This document shows positions 41,592 to 49,310 of a DNA stretch of 64,000 bases, piece after piece. The stretch spans positions 1 through 64,000 of the forward strand of contig CALVBN010000006.1 of the NCBI GenBank assembly GCA_944325785.1. Reading direction: 5' to 3'. How positions within the stretch are numbered: the first letter of the stretch is position 1; each line of letters opens with the position of its first letter. Position numbers and translations under genes: made by a program. The notes under the pieces were generated by a model. That model was not told the origin of the DNA, searched no databases, and saw only the letters and a program-made list of their open reading frames with translations. Source of the stretch: Candidatus Gastranaerophilales bacterium (lineage in GTDB: Bacteria > Cyanobacteriota > Vampirovibrionia > Gastranaerophilales > Gastranaerophilaceae).

Positions 41592-42628
41592 TGAAAATCC
41601 TTGTCATAACAGATTTGTATCCCATAAGAGAAGACGAAAAGTTGACACCCAGAACAATCAAATATTTTGCTGATGGGTGGAGTGATTTAGGGCATGAGGT
41701 CAGAATTATTAAGCCGAATTTCATGCTGAATTCTTTTTTGCGCAGAAAGCCGTTTTATGGCAGTAAAATATATGGTGATGTAGAAAACATAAATTACTTT
41801 CTGCCGTTTTGGGGAAGGGTTGAGGATAAGATTAAGACCGAATTTAAGCCGGATATTGTTATTGCGCATATGCCGAGCGGAATTATTTTTGCAGACAAAC
41901 TGAAACTGCCGTTCACTGCAGGTGTGCATGTTTCTGATTTGGAGGTGCTGACTAACCCGCTGTATTCTTTTTATTTTAAAGGCGCGCTTGAAAGAGGATA
42001 TGAAAATGCGGTTAAAATTGCCTGCAGATCAGAGGTTATAAAAAAGAAGTTTTTAAAACTTTATCCCCAATACGAGTATAAAACGTTTTCCTGTCCGTCC
42101 GGCGTTGATAAAGATATAATTGTCAAGAGAAATTGGCAGGGGCGGAGAAGGGTTTTAACCTGTGCAAACCTTATCAAGCGCAAGAATATAGATAAGGTTA
42201 TACTTGCCTGCGAGAATCTTGATGTTGATTTGAAAATAATAGGCGAAGGCAGAGAATATGCCCGTTTAAGGAAATTATCTTCAAAACCCGAGTTTTTAGG
42301 GTATTTGGAACACGACCGTGTTTTGGACGAAATGAGAAATTCGGATATATTTGTCCTGCCGAGTGAAAACGAAACTTTCGGCATGGTTTATTTAGAGGCA
42401 ATGGCTTCCGGCTGTATAACCGTATGCAGGGAGAATGACGGTATTGCTGGAATAATAAAGGACGGCGTGAATGGGTATTTCTGGCGGGATAATATTATTG
42501 AAACAATTATTAATTCCGATAACCAGAATGAAATACTCGAGAACAGTTATAATACAATAATACATTGTACAAAAGAGAGCGCTTGTGCTAGTTATTTAAA
42601 ACATTTGTTTGCGTCGACGCAAGCGTAA
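41591..42628 (+). CDS. Glycosyltransferase family 4
   Basis: A 345-aa GT-B type glycosyltransferase. N-terminal Rossmann start KILVITDLYPIREDEKLTPR; the C-terminal block DIFVLPSENETFGMVYLEAMASGCITV contains the family Glu pair that binds the nucleotide sugar. It probably transfers hexose to a surface glycan or lipid. The ATG overlaps the permease stop, so it is translated with it. Confidence 0.92.
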   Translation: MKILVITDLYPIREDEKLTPRTIKYFADGWSDLGHEVRIIKPNFMLNSFLRRKPFYGSKIYGDVENINYFLPFWGRVEDKIKTEFKPDIVIAHMPSGIIFADKLKLPFTAGVHVSDLEVLTNPLYSFYFKGALERGYENAVKIACRSEVIKKKFLKLYPQYEYKTFSCPSGVDKDIIVKRNWQGRRRVLTCANLIKRKNIDKVILACENLDVDLKIIGEGREYARLRKLSSKPEFLGYLEHDRVLDEMRNSDIFVLPSENETFGMVYLEAMASGCITVCRENDGIAGIIKDGVNGYFWRDNIIETIINSDNQNEILENSYNTIIHCTKESACASYLKHLFASTQA

Positions 42629-42732
42629 TTTTAGCGGACAGATTATGAGCCAGATAAGCGGAATAGTTATATTATTAAACATACTAAATGGTAAAAATTA
42701 ATTAAAAATTGGGAAAAATGAATAGAAATTTT

Positions 42733-42866
42733 GAGAGGAAATAAAAACAGTCTCTCACGGGCTACTTATAGTCAAAGTATTATTGTACTTAGCCCTTTTT
42801 TGTATGCGGGATAAAAGGCAGTGTAAAATTTAGTAGGAATCTAAAGTCTGCCCTTTTTCTTATCCC
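42733..42866 (+). other. Series of hairpins in a 290-bp gap
   Basis: GAGAG/CTCTC (42733-42757), a terminator-like hairpin closed by GGGCTA/TAGCCC and followed by tttttt (42757-42800), and a longer imperfect stem GGGATAA..GGCAG/CTGCC..TTATCCC (42811-42866). The middle one likely ends the permease/glycosyltransferase transcript. The third could be part of a leader for the next gene. Confidence 0.6.
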
Positions 42867-42925
42867 AAACTCTAATATACAATTTCTTAACCCTCTAATC
42901 TAAAAAACTAAACTAACAGGTGATT

Positions 42926-42966
42926 TATCTCCATACAGAAACCTTTACAATTTCTGTATGGAGATA
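42926..42966 (+). promoter_or_regulatory. Hairpin covering the ribosome-binding site of the next gene
   Basis: A perfect 16-bp inverted repeat (TATCTCCATACAGAAA and its complement, loop cctttacaa). The 3' arm contains GGAGA, the only ribosome-binding candidate, 10 nt before ATG 42974. When folded the site is hidden, which suggests translational control (antisense, protein or temperature release). Confidence 0.7.
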
Positions 42967-42973
42967 TGTTGTT

Positions 42974-43285
42974 ATGGAAAAATTTCAGAATAAATATTTA
43001 GAACTAAAAAACATAAATAAAGATATCGTAAACTGGGTAGAAGATATTGCAGAAGAAAATAACTGCAAAGTCGAAAGAAAAGAATGGAAAAGCAAATATA
43101 ACAGCTATGTGGTTTATGATTACGAACCGTTCTGCTCTGAAGGTTTTGAGATAAATATTTTACTGAGTTCTTTTGATATATCTTATCTCAATTTTATTAA
43201 ATATTTGTACAACGAAAAGCTAAGTACCATAGAGTATTTAGACAATTGTGTAAAGAATTCTGCAATAAAAAACTATTCACTTTAA
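42974..43285 (+). CDS. Hypothetical protein, 103 aa
   Basis: Not recognised. A short acidic protein with YLELKNINKDIVNWVEDIAEENNC and an aromatic middle (YNSYVVYDYEPF). No signal peptide. The ATG at 42974 is chosen because of GGAGA upstream; a longer frame reaches back through the hairpin and is less likely. It may be a regulated small protein. Confidence 0.6.
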   Translation: MEKFQNKYLELKNINKDIVNWVEDIAEENNCKVERKEWKSKYNSYVVYDYEPFCSEGFEINILLSSFDISYLNFIKYLYNEKLSTIEYLDNCVKNSAIKNYSL

Positions 43286-43325
43286 GAAAAATGGTATATA
43301 ATAATCCAGAGCAGAGGATTATTAT

Positions 43326-44567
43326 ATGAATGAATTTTTTAACGATTATGTACAGACACTTGAAACTTATATAATGTTTCGTATTAAAGAGACGACGGCG
43401 AAATTAGCGCCGGAATTAAAGGCAAAAGGCAGAGCGCCCATATCTTTATCCATGGGCGCTCCTACAGCGGCGCCGCCGAAATTTGTTATTGAAAGTTTAA
43501 CAAAAGCATTGAGCCTGGAAGGAATACATACATATTCATCTCCAAAAGGCGAAAATTTCTTTAGAGAAGCTGTTGCGAAAAGAATGAAAGAAAGATTTAA
43601 TGTAGAGCTTAATCCGGCGGACGAGATTTTTTCTCTTATCGGTTCAAAGGAGGGTATTGCCAATTTTATCAGAGCATTAATTAATCCTTCCCTTAAAAAA
43701 GAAGAGCAGGATATTATTTTAATTCCGGATCCGGGGTATGCTTCATACGGAGAAATGATTAAAGTTTCCGGAGGTTTGAGCTACCCTGTGCCTTTAACTG
43801 TAGAAAATAATTTTATGCCGGATTTGGAACAGGTTTATGCAAATCTGATTAAAGACGGTTATAATCCTAAAAAGGTAAAAGCGCTTTTAATAAACTACCC
43901 GAATAATCCGCTCGGAGCAACGGCTACGAGAGAGTATCTGGAAAGCGTTGTCGCATTTTGTAAAAAACACCATATTCTTCTAATGTCAGATGCGGCATAT
44001 ACTGATATGTACTTTAAACCGGAATTAAAACCGGTGAGCATACTGGAAATAGATGGTGCCAAAGATATTGCGGTTGAATTCTTCAGTTTTTCAAAGCCGT
44101 ATGCAATGACCGGCTGGCGTCTGGGGTGGATTTGCGGTAATAGAGAGGCTGTTAAAATATTCGGAAAACTCAAGTCGACTATTGATTCCGGCATATTCAA
44201 GGCTCTCCAGAAGGCGGGTGCTGAAATCATAAATTCAAAAGAGGGCGAAGAATATATTAAAGAAGCCAATATAAGGTTTAAGAGAAATCAGGATATTTTT
44301 GTAAAAGGTTTAAAAGAAGAACTCGGCTGGGGAGATTTTTATATTCCGGATGCAACGTTCTATCTCTGGCTTCCGATACCTCCGAGATACAAAACCTCTG
44401 TCGAATTTACTGACGATTTGCTTAAAAAATCCGGTATAGTTGCAGTCCCCGGGGATGCTTTCGGAAAGTTCGGGCAGGGCTATATAAGGGTTTCTATCGT
44501 ATGTTCGGAAGATGAACTAAGAGAAGTTATAAGACGCATGAAAGAAGACGGATTTAGTTTTAGGTAG
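43326..44567 (+). CDS. dapL: Pyridoxal-phosphate aminotransferase, LL-diaminopimelate type
   Basis: A 413-aa class I/II aminotransferase. PLP Lys257 in SFSKPYAMTGWRLGW; NYPNNPLGATA is the conserved Asn-Pro block; the Arg for the substrate carboxylate is in GYIRVSIV. The closest named family I can think of is LL-diaminopimelate aminotransferase, which cyanobacteria, plants and chlamydiae use for lysine and cell-wall diaminopimelate; aspartate or alanine aminotransferase is possible. It has an agagga before the ATG and stands alone. Confidence 0.8.
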   Translation: MNEFFNDYVQTLETYIMFRIKETTAKLAPELKAKGRAPISLSMGAPTAAPPKFVIESLTKALSLEGIHTYSSPKGENFFREAVAKRMKERFNVELNPADEIFSLIGSKEGIANFIRALINPSLKKEEQDIILIPDPGYASYGEMIKVSGGLSYPVPLTVENNFMPDLEQVYANLIKDGYNPKKVKALLINYPNNPLGATATREYLESVVAFCKKHHILLMSDAAYTDMYFKPELKPVSILEIDGAKDIAVEFFSFSKPYAMTGWRLGWICGNREAVKIFGKLKSTIDSGIFKALQKAGAEIINSKEGEEYIKEANIRFKRNQDIFVKGLKEELGWGDFYIPDATFYLWLPIPPRYKTSVEFTDDLLKKSGIVAVPGDAFGKFGQGYIRVSIVCSEDELREVIRRMKEDGFSFR

Positions 44568-44630
44568 AAAATCGCTTTACAAAATTTAATAAAATGAGCA
44601 AATTAATTTTTGTCCGGTTTTAATACCAAT

Positions 44631-45257
44631 ATGAAACTTCAGTCTGTAAATACTGCACCGGTCTATAAACCAAATTTCCGCTCGGCTTTTCCCGTAACAC
44701 ACTGGGTTGCGGAAACCAACGGAAGTTATGCGCGGATTGCGGATTTAAAACTTGTCAAGAAACTGCAGGGCAAAATTATTAGAATGCTTAATAAACCCCT
44801 TGCGGAGAGTACCAAAGAAATGAATATTTCGGAAGAAAGGCTTAGGGCTTATATCGGAGAATGCGATATTTCATACCGTAATAATCCTAATGTGCGTTCT
44901 TTTTATAACCGTACCGAAAGCGGTGTCGGCGGATTCAGCCCATTGTCTTATATAATTTCCGGAGAAGATGTCAAACTCTTTGAGGATTATCTTGCTAAAA
45001 ATATCGGAAGGCTTAAGGGGAAGTCAAAAGACCTCCTGCCACATCCTTATTCTCCGGAGACAATCGAAGCTATTAATTTTTATAACAATGAGGGGCTGAG
45101 GTTTGTTAAAAATCCATCAAAACAGATAACTGATAAAAAAGGTCTGATGTATATGCTTCATACAAAATTTGAAATTGTCAGAAGCAAAACAGGGAGAATC
45201 AAAGATTACAGGTTTGTAGATGCGAGATTTCTTCCCGTAAAAAATCTAAAAAAATAA
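44631..45257 (+). CDS. Hypothetical protein, 208 aa
   Basis: Not recognised. N-terminus MKLQSVNTAPVYKPNFRSAFP has the short V-x-x-F-x-S motif seen also in the 635-aa protein. The rest is soluble, with YRNNPNVRSFYNRTESGVGGFSPLSY and RFVDARFLPVKNL. The frame reaches a TTG at 44610, but no ribosome site is seen for either start. The protein appears lineage-specific (inference). Confidence 0.65.
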   Translation: MKLQSVNTAPVYKPNFRSAFPVTHWVAETNGSYARIADLKLVKKLQGKIIRMLNKPLAESTKEMNISEERLRAYIGECDISYRNNPNVRSFYNRTESGVGGFSPLSYIISGEDVKLFEDYLAKNIGRLKGKSKDLLPHPYSPETIEAINFYNNEGLRFVKNPSKQITDKKGLMYMLHTKFEIVRSKTGRIKDYRFVDARFLPVKNLKK

Positions 45258-45273
45258 ATATATTAATGACAGC

Positions 45274-45304
45274 TTGACTTAAAAAAATCATCATGTATTA
45301 TAAT
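45274..45304 (+). promoter_or_regulatory. Promoter of tRNA-Gly
   Basis: TTGACT (45274-45279), 19-bp spacer, TATAAT (45299-45304), 11 bp before the tRNA. The spacer is slightly long but both hexamers are near consensus. Confidence 0.65.
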
Positions 45305-45315
45305 AAATGTACCGA

Positions 45316-45390
45316 GCGGGGGTAATTCAGTGGTAGAATGCCTCCTTGCCAAGGAGGATGTCGCGAGTTCGAGCCTCGTCTCCCGCTCCA
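45316..45390 (+). tRNA. tRNA-Gly (GCC)
   Basis: A 75-nt tRNA with encoded CCA. Acceptor arm GCGGGGG/CTCCCGC; the D arm contains TTCAGTGGTAGAA; the anticodon stem-loop CTCCTTGCCAAGGAG gives anticodon GCC; the T-loop reads GTTCGAGCC. It decodes GGC and GGT. Confidence 0.96.
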
Positions 45391-45418
45391 TTTTAAAAGA
45401 TTATAAGAGAGATTTGAA

Positions 45419-45443
45419 ACTAAGCCCTGTGCTTAGCTTTTTT
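45419..45443 (+). terminator. Terminator after tRNA-Gly
   Basis: CTAAGC, loop cctgt, GCTTAG, then ctttttt, 30 bp after the tRNA. A 6-bp stem with a T-run. Confidence 0.75.
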
Positions 45444-45454
45444 ATTAAGAGAAT

Positions 45455-46903
45455 ATGCAGACAAAATATAAAAATATTCTATATTATTTGTGCTTGGGGC
45501 TGATATTTTTATTAGGTATTTTTCTTAGAACAAAAATGTATTTCATAAGCAATGTTTTTGAGGATGATGAATGCCGGCTTGCTATTACCCTTTTGGATAA
45601 GAATATGTGGCAGATGTTTTTGCCTCTGCTTGATGCCCAGTCTGCACCGCCGTTATTTCTTTGTGTCGAAAAGTTTATAACTTATATTTTCGGCTACAAG
45701 GAGCAGGCTATGATTTTTGTTCCATATGCGGCAGGAATTTTAAACCTCTTTATGATATATAAGTTGGCTTCTTCATATTTTAAGAAAAGAATTTCTGTGC
45801 TTATCAGCGTTTTTATTTTTGCAATGAGCGGACCTTTAATTCTTTTTTCTACTATATTTAAGCAGTATTCAACAGACGTACTTACCGGGCTTTTGTGCTT
45901 ATATTATTTGCCTAAGATAAATATTAAAGAATTAAATCTGAAAAAACATATACTTTTGGGAATGATATTGATAATATTGCCTTTTGTGTCACTTCCTTCA
46001 TTATTTTTTATCGGGGCTTTTTTTATTCTGAATTTTAAAGATTCTCCGAAACGAATAATATCTTTATTGGCGCCTTTTGTAATTGTTATGAGTGCATATT
46101 ATTTCTTTAATCTTGCACCTTCGAAGGCTAATCTTGACTATGTTTTTCCGGATTTCTGGGTGGATGGATTTTTGAGTCTGTCTTTTAAAGATTTTATACG
46201 TTTAATGCTTGTTAATATAAAATTTGACTTTATTCCGAATACTTTGAGTCTGTTCTCTTTGATTTTGTTATTCTGGGGCGCTGTACTCTGTGTGCTTGAA
46301 AGAACAAATAAAACTTCAATATTTATACTGACGACGGCGTGTCTTGTATTATTGGCAAGTTTTATTAATGTTTATCCGCTCCTGGGCAGAGTCGGGCTTT
46401 ATTCCATAAGTATGTTTTTACTGCTTATGCTAAAACCTCTTGATACTTATGACTTTAAACATCCTGCATTTGCCGTGGCATTAATTTGTGTTATTTTGAG
46501 TTTCTGTCAATATGATTTTGCGCATATAAAGCATATGATGGATCCGGAAACGAGAGTAAAGTATTCATCCAGACATTTACTTGAAATCATTAAAGAAAAA
46601 TATAATCCAAAAACTGATGCAATAATATGCAATTCAGCCTCTACTGCGAGCTATATTTTTTATTCCAGCAAGCTTGAATTCTATCCGGAGAATGCTTTTG
46701 AAATGCGTGCAAAACCAGATACGCATGAAGCTGTTTTTAAATATTTAAACAGTCTCAAGAAAGGACAAAAGTTCTGGTTTTATTTGGTCAAAGACTACAG
46801 CATGTGTCCGATTAGACCGTTTATTCTTGAATGGGCGCAGGAGAAAGAAATTTTATATATTAAGCAGGAACGCGATTCTGCAATAATTTACCTGCAGAAT
46901 TGA
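45455..46903 (+). CDS. Membrane glycosyltransferase, GT-C type (family 39-like)
   Basis: A 482-aa protein with about 10-12 membrane helices. The first external loop carries FEDDECRLA, an Asp-rich catalytic motif of the GT-C (dolichyl/undecaprenyl-phosphate sugar) enzymes; FKQYSTDVLTGLLCLYYL is a family-typical helix. The C-terminus (about 370-482) is a soluble domain. It probably moves a sugar from a polyprenyl phosphate carrier to an outside acceptor. It is coupled to yraN. Confidence 0.85.
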   Translation: MQTKYKNILYYLCLGLIFLLGIFLRTKMYFISNVFEDDECRLAITLLDKNMWQMFLPLLDAQSAPPLFLCVEKFITYIFGYKEQAMIFVPYAAGILNLFMIYKLASSYFKKRISVLISVFIFAMSGPLILFSTIFKQYSTDVLTGLLCLYYLPKINIKELNLKKHILLGMILIILPFVSLPSLFFIGAFFILNFKDSPKRIISLLAPFVIVMSAYYFFNLAPSKANLDYVFPDFWVDGFLSLSFKDFIRLMLVNIKFDFIPNTLSLFSLILLFWGAVLCVLERTNKTSIFILTTACLVLLASFINVYPLLGRVGLYSISMFLLLMLKPLDTYDFKHPAFAVALICVILSFCQYDFAHIKHMMDPETRVKYSSRHLLEIIKEKYNPKTDAIICNSASTASYIFYSSKLEFYPENAFEMRAKPDTHEAVFKYLNSLKKGQKFWFYLVKDYSMCPIRPFILEWAQEKEILYIKQERDSAIIYLQN

Positions 46904-46911
46904 GAAGATAT

Positions 46912-47256
46912 ATGGATAATGTAACAACCGGACGAAAGGGAGAGCAGATAGCTCTTGAATATTTAAAGAAACAGGGTTTCAAAATTCTTGAAACGAATAA
47001 ACATTTTTCAAGATTCTGTGAGGTTGATATAATTGCGCTGGACAGGGATACTCTTGTTTTTGCGGAAGTTAAAACAAGAAGTTCTGAAAGGTATGGTATT
47101 CCGCTGGAGGCGATTACAAAGGAAAAGTACAATAATATCAGAAAGGGTTTGTATATGTACCTGCAGGAAAATCCCAAGTACAAAAAATATCGTATAGATG
47201 CTATATCAATTCTTTTGAAGCCGAAGCTTGAAATTAAACATTTGAAAAATATTTAG
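46912..47256 (+). CDS. yraN: YraN/UPF0102 nuclease-like protein
   Basis: A 114-aa protein of the UPF0102 family, predicted to have a PD-(D/E)xK nuclease fold. TGRKGEQIALEYLKKQGF at the N-terminus, then EVDI (Glu37, Asp39) and FAEVKTR (Glu52, Lys54), which form the active-site pattern. The substrate is unknown. ATG 46912 is preferred over TTG 46900. It overlaps no gene in its ATG form but sits 8 bp after the glycosyltransferase stop. Confidence 0.9.
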   Translation: MDNVTTGRKGEQIALEYLKKQGFKILETNKHFSRFCEVDIIALDRDTLVFAEVKTRSSERYGIPLEAITKEKYNNIRKGLYMYLQENPKYKKYRIDAISILLKPKLEIKHLKNI

Positions 47257-47307
47257 CATTGCCGTTTTGTTCGTGCTAAGATAAAACAAAAACAGTGAGG
47301 AATGATT

Positions 47308-48756
47308 ATGGAAGATTTAAGAGATAAATACGAAGTCGTGATAGGATTGGAAGTTCACGCTCAATTGAAAACAAAATCCAAAATATTTGCACCGGATTCA
47401 ACAGAATTCGGAAGCGAGCAAAACAGCCATATCAGTGCAATAACATTGGGTATGCCGGGGGTTTTGCCGGTTTTAAATAAAGAATGCGTTAATATGGGTA
47501 TATTATTAGGACTTGCGCTTAACTGCGAAATTCCTAACAGATGCAAGTTTGATAGAAAACAGTATTTCTATCCGGATCTTCCAAAAGGATATCAGATTTC
47601 ACAATATGACGAGCCGATTTGTGTAAACGGGCATATTAATGTCAAAGGCAAACGAATCGGTATAACAAGAGCGCACCTTGAAGAAGATGCAGGCAAACTC
47701 GTTCACGTCGGGGCTGCAGGTATAAACGGCGCTACATACTCTCTTGTGGATTTAAACAGAGCAGGCACTCCGCTTCTTGAAATCGTTTCAGAACCGGATA
47801 TGCGCTCAAGCGAAGAAGCAAGAAACTATATGGAAGAATTGAGAAATATTGTCAGATATTTAGGCGTATGCGATGGAAACCTCGAAGAAGGCTCTATGAG
47901 ATGCGATGCAAATATTTCTATTATGCCTAAAGGTTCAAAAGAGTTTGGAACAAGAGCGGAAATTAAGAATGTAAACAGCTTTTCAGCGCTTCAAAGAGCA
48001 ATCGAATACGAAATTGACCGCCAGATTGAAATTGTTGAAGAAGGCGGAAAAGTCGTGCAGGAAACAAGACTCTGGGATGATAACCTCAAAGAAACACGTT
48101 CTATGAGAGGAAAAGAGGATGCACACGATTACAGATATTTCCCTGAACCGGATTTGATGCCTCTTGAAATTTCAAGAGAATGGGTTGAAGAAATCAGAGC
48201 GAAAATGCCGGAGCTTCCGGAAGCTAAACGCCAGAGATATATGTCGCTCGGCTTAAGCGAATATGACGCTTCTGTAATTGTTGAGCAGATGCCTTTGGCT
48301 TTGTTCTTTGATAAAGTTCTTGAACTTGGGGCTAACCCAAAAACTGCAGTAAACTTTATTATGGGTGAAATTGCAGCATACTTAAAAGAAAATAAAGTTG
48401 AAATTGATGAAACAAAACTTACTCCGGAAAACCTTGCAGAACTTATAAGCTTAATCGAAAAAGGAACAATATCTAATAATATCGGTAAACAAATCCTTGT
48501 TGAAGATATGATAACAAAAGGCGAAAAAGCTTCTGCAATAGTAGAAAAGAAAGGCTTAAGCCAGATTTCTGATGAAGGTGCTATCAAAGAGATTGTTGAA
48601 AATATTATCAATGCTCACCCCAAAGAAGTTGAGTCTTATAAAAACGGCAAGACTAACCTTTTAGGCTTCTTTGTCGGCCAGGTAATGAAAGAAACCAAGG
48701 GCAGAGCAAACCCGAAAACCGTTAATGAACTGGTCAGAAAAATTCTTGAAGGTTAA
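47308..48756 (+). CDS. gatB: Aspartyl/glutamyl-tRNA amidotransferase subunit B
   Basis: The GatB part of the enzyme that amidates misacylated Asp-tRNA(Asn) and Glu-tRNA(Gln). EVVIGLEVHAQLKTKSKIF, then RKQYFYPDLPKGYQISQYDEP and DLNRAGTPLLEIVSEPDM are family hallmarks. The C-terminal tail is the YqeY-like helical domain. 482 aa is normal. ATG 47308 is preferred over 47302 because gagg lies 8 nt before it. GatA and GatC are not in the window. A terminator follows. Confidence 0.96.
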   Translation: MEDLRDKYEVVIGLEVHAQLKTKSKIFAPDSTEFGSEQNSHISAITLGMPGVLPVLNKECVNMGILLGLALNCEIPNRCKFDRKQYFYPDLPKGYQISQYDEPICVNGHINVKGKRIGITRAHLEEDAGKLVHVGAAGINGATYSLVDLNRAGTPLLEIVSEPDMRSSEEARNYMEELRNIVRYLGVCDGNLEEGSMRCDANISIMPKGSKEFGTRAEIKNVNSFSALQRAIEYEIDRQIEIVEEGGKVVQETRLWDDNLKETRSMRGKEDAHDYRYFPEPDLMPLEISREWVEEIRAKMPELPEAKRQRYMSLGLSEYDASVIVEQMPLALFFDKVLELGANPKTAVNFIMGEIAAYLKENKVEIDETKLTPENLAELISLIEKGTISNNIGKQILVEDMITKGEKASAIVEKKGLSQISDEGAIKEIVENIINAHPKEVESYKNGKTNLLGFFVGQVMKETKGRANPKTVNELVRKILEG

Positions 48757-48777
48757 TTAACTGTCAAAGCTTATAAA

Positions 48778-48810
48778 CAAAGAGAGTATACGCAGTATAC
48801 TCTCTTTTTA
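48778..48810. terminator. Bidirectional terminator after gatB
   Basis: Perfect 11-bp stem AGAGAGTATAC/GTATACTCTCT, loop gca, then tttttatta; A-rich on the other side. It serves gatB and the convergent regulator. Confidence 0.85.
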
Positions 48811-49137
48811 TTATTTCAAACTTTTTAGTTTAGCCAGCATATTATAAATGTATTCAACTTCTTCTTTTGAGGAGGTCTGTAAAATGGCATTAATCTTCGT
48901 TATTAATTCCTCTTTAGAAAAAGAATCCCCGAAGTCAAAGAGGTCTTTTACTTTTACGCCCAAAAATTCTGCAATTTTTATAATATTCTCTTCTTTAGGC
49001 ATTTGATATCCGCTTTCAATGCGCGTTAAATTGGAGGGTTCCATCTCAAGTTTTTCTGCAAGCTCGTACTGCTTAATATTTAAACCCTCTCTGATTTCTT
49101 TTATTCGTCTGCCGATATTTTTGCTGAGTCTGCCCAT
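48811..49137 (-). CDS. XRE-family helix-turn-helix regulator
   Basis: 108 aa: HTH at about 7-60 (IGRRIKEIREGLNIKQYELAEKLEMEPSNLTRIESGYQMP), then a Glu/Lys-rich helical tail. Similar in size and layout to the regulator at 33062. aaaggag precedes the ATG. It sits beside an oppositely oriented glycosyltransferase that it might control. Confidence 0.88.
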   Translation of the reverse strand: MGRLSKNIGRRIKEIREGLNIKQYELAEKLEMEPSNLTRIESGYQMPKEENIIKIAEFLGVKVKDLFDFGDSFSKEELITKINAILQTSSKEEVEYIYNMLAKLKSLK

Positions 49138-49310
49138 TTATTCTCCTTTATTAAGGATAGCGTTATTTTATATCCAACAACACACTCTAGTATAGAAGTT
49201 TTAATTGACAATATTTCTGTTTTATGACATGAATGCTATGTATATTGTTCTAACTAAGCAGATAATGTGCGAAAAATTGTTTTAATAAAGCGATAGGAAA
49301 GAGATTTATT

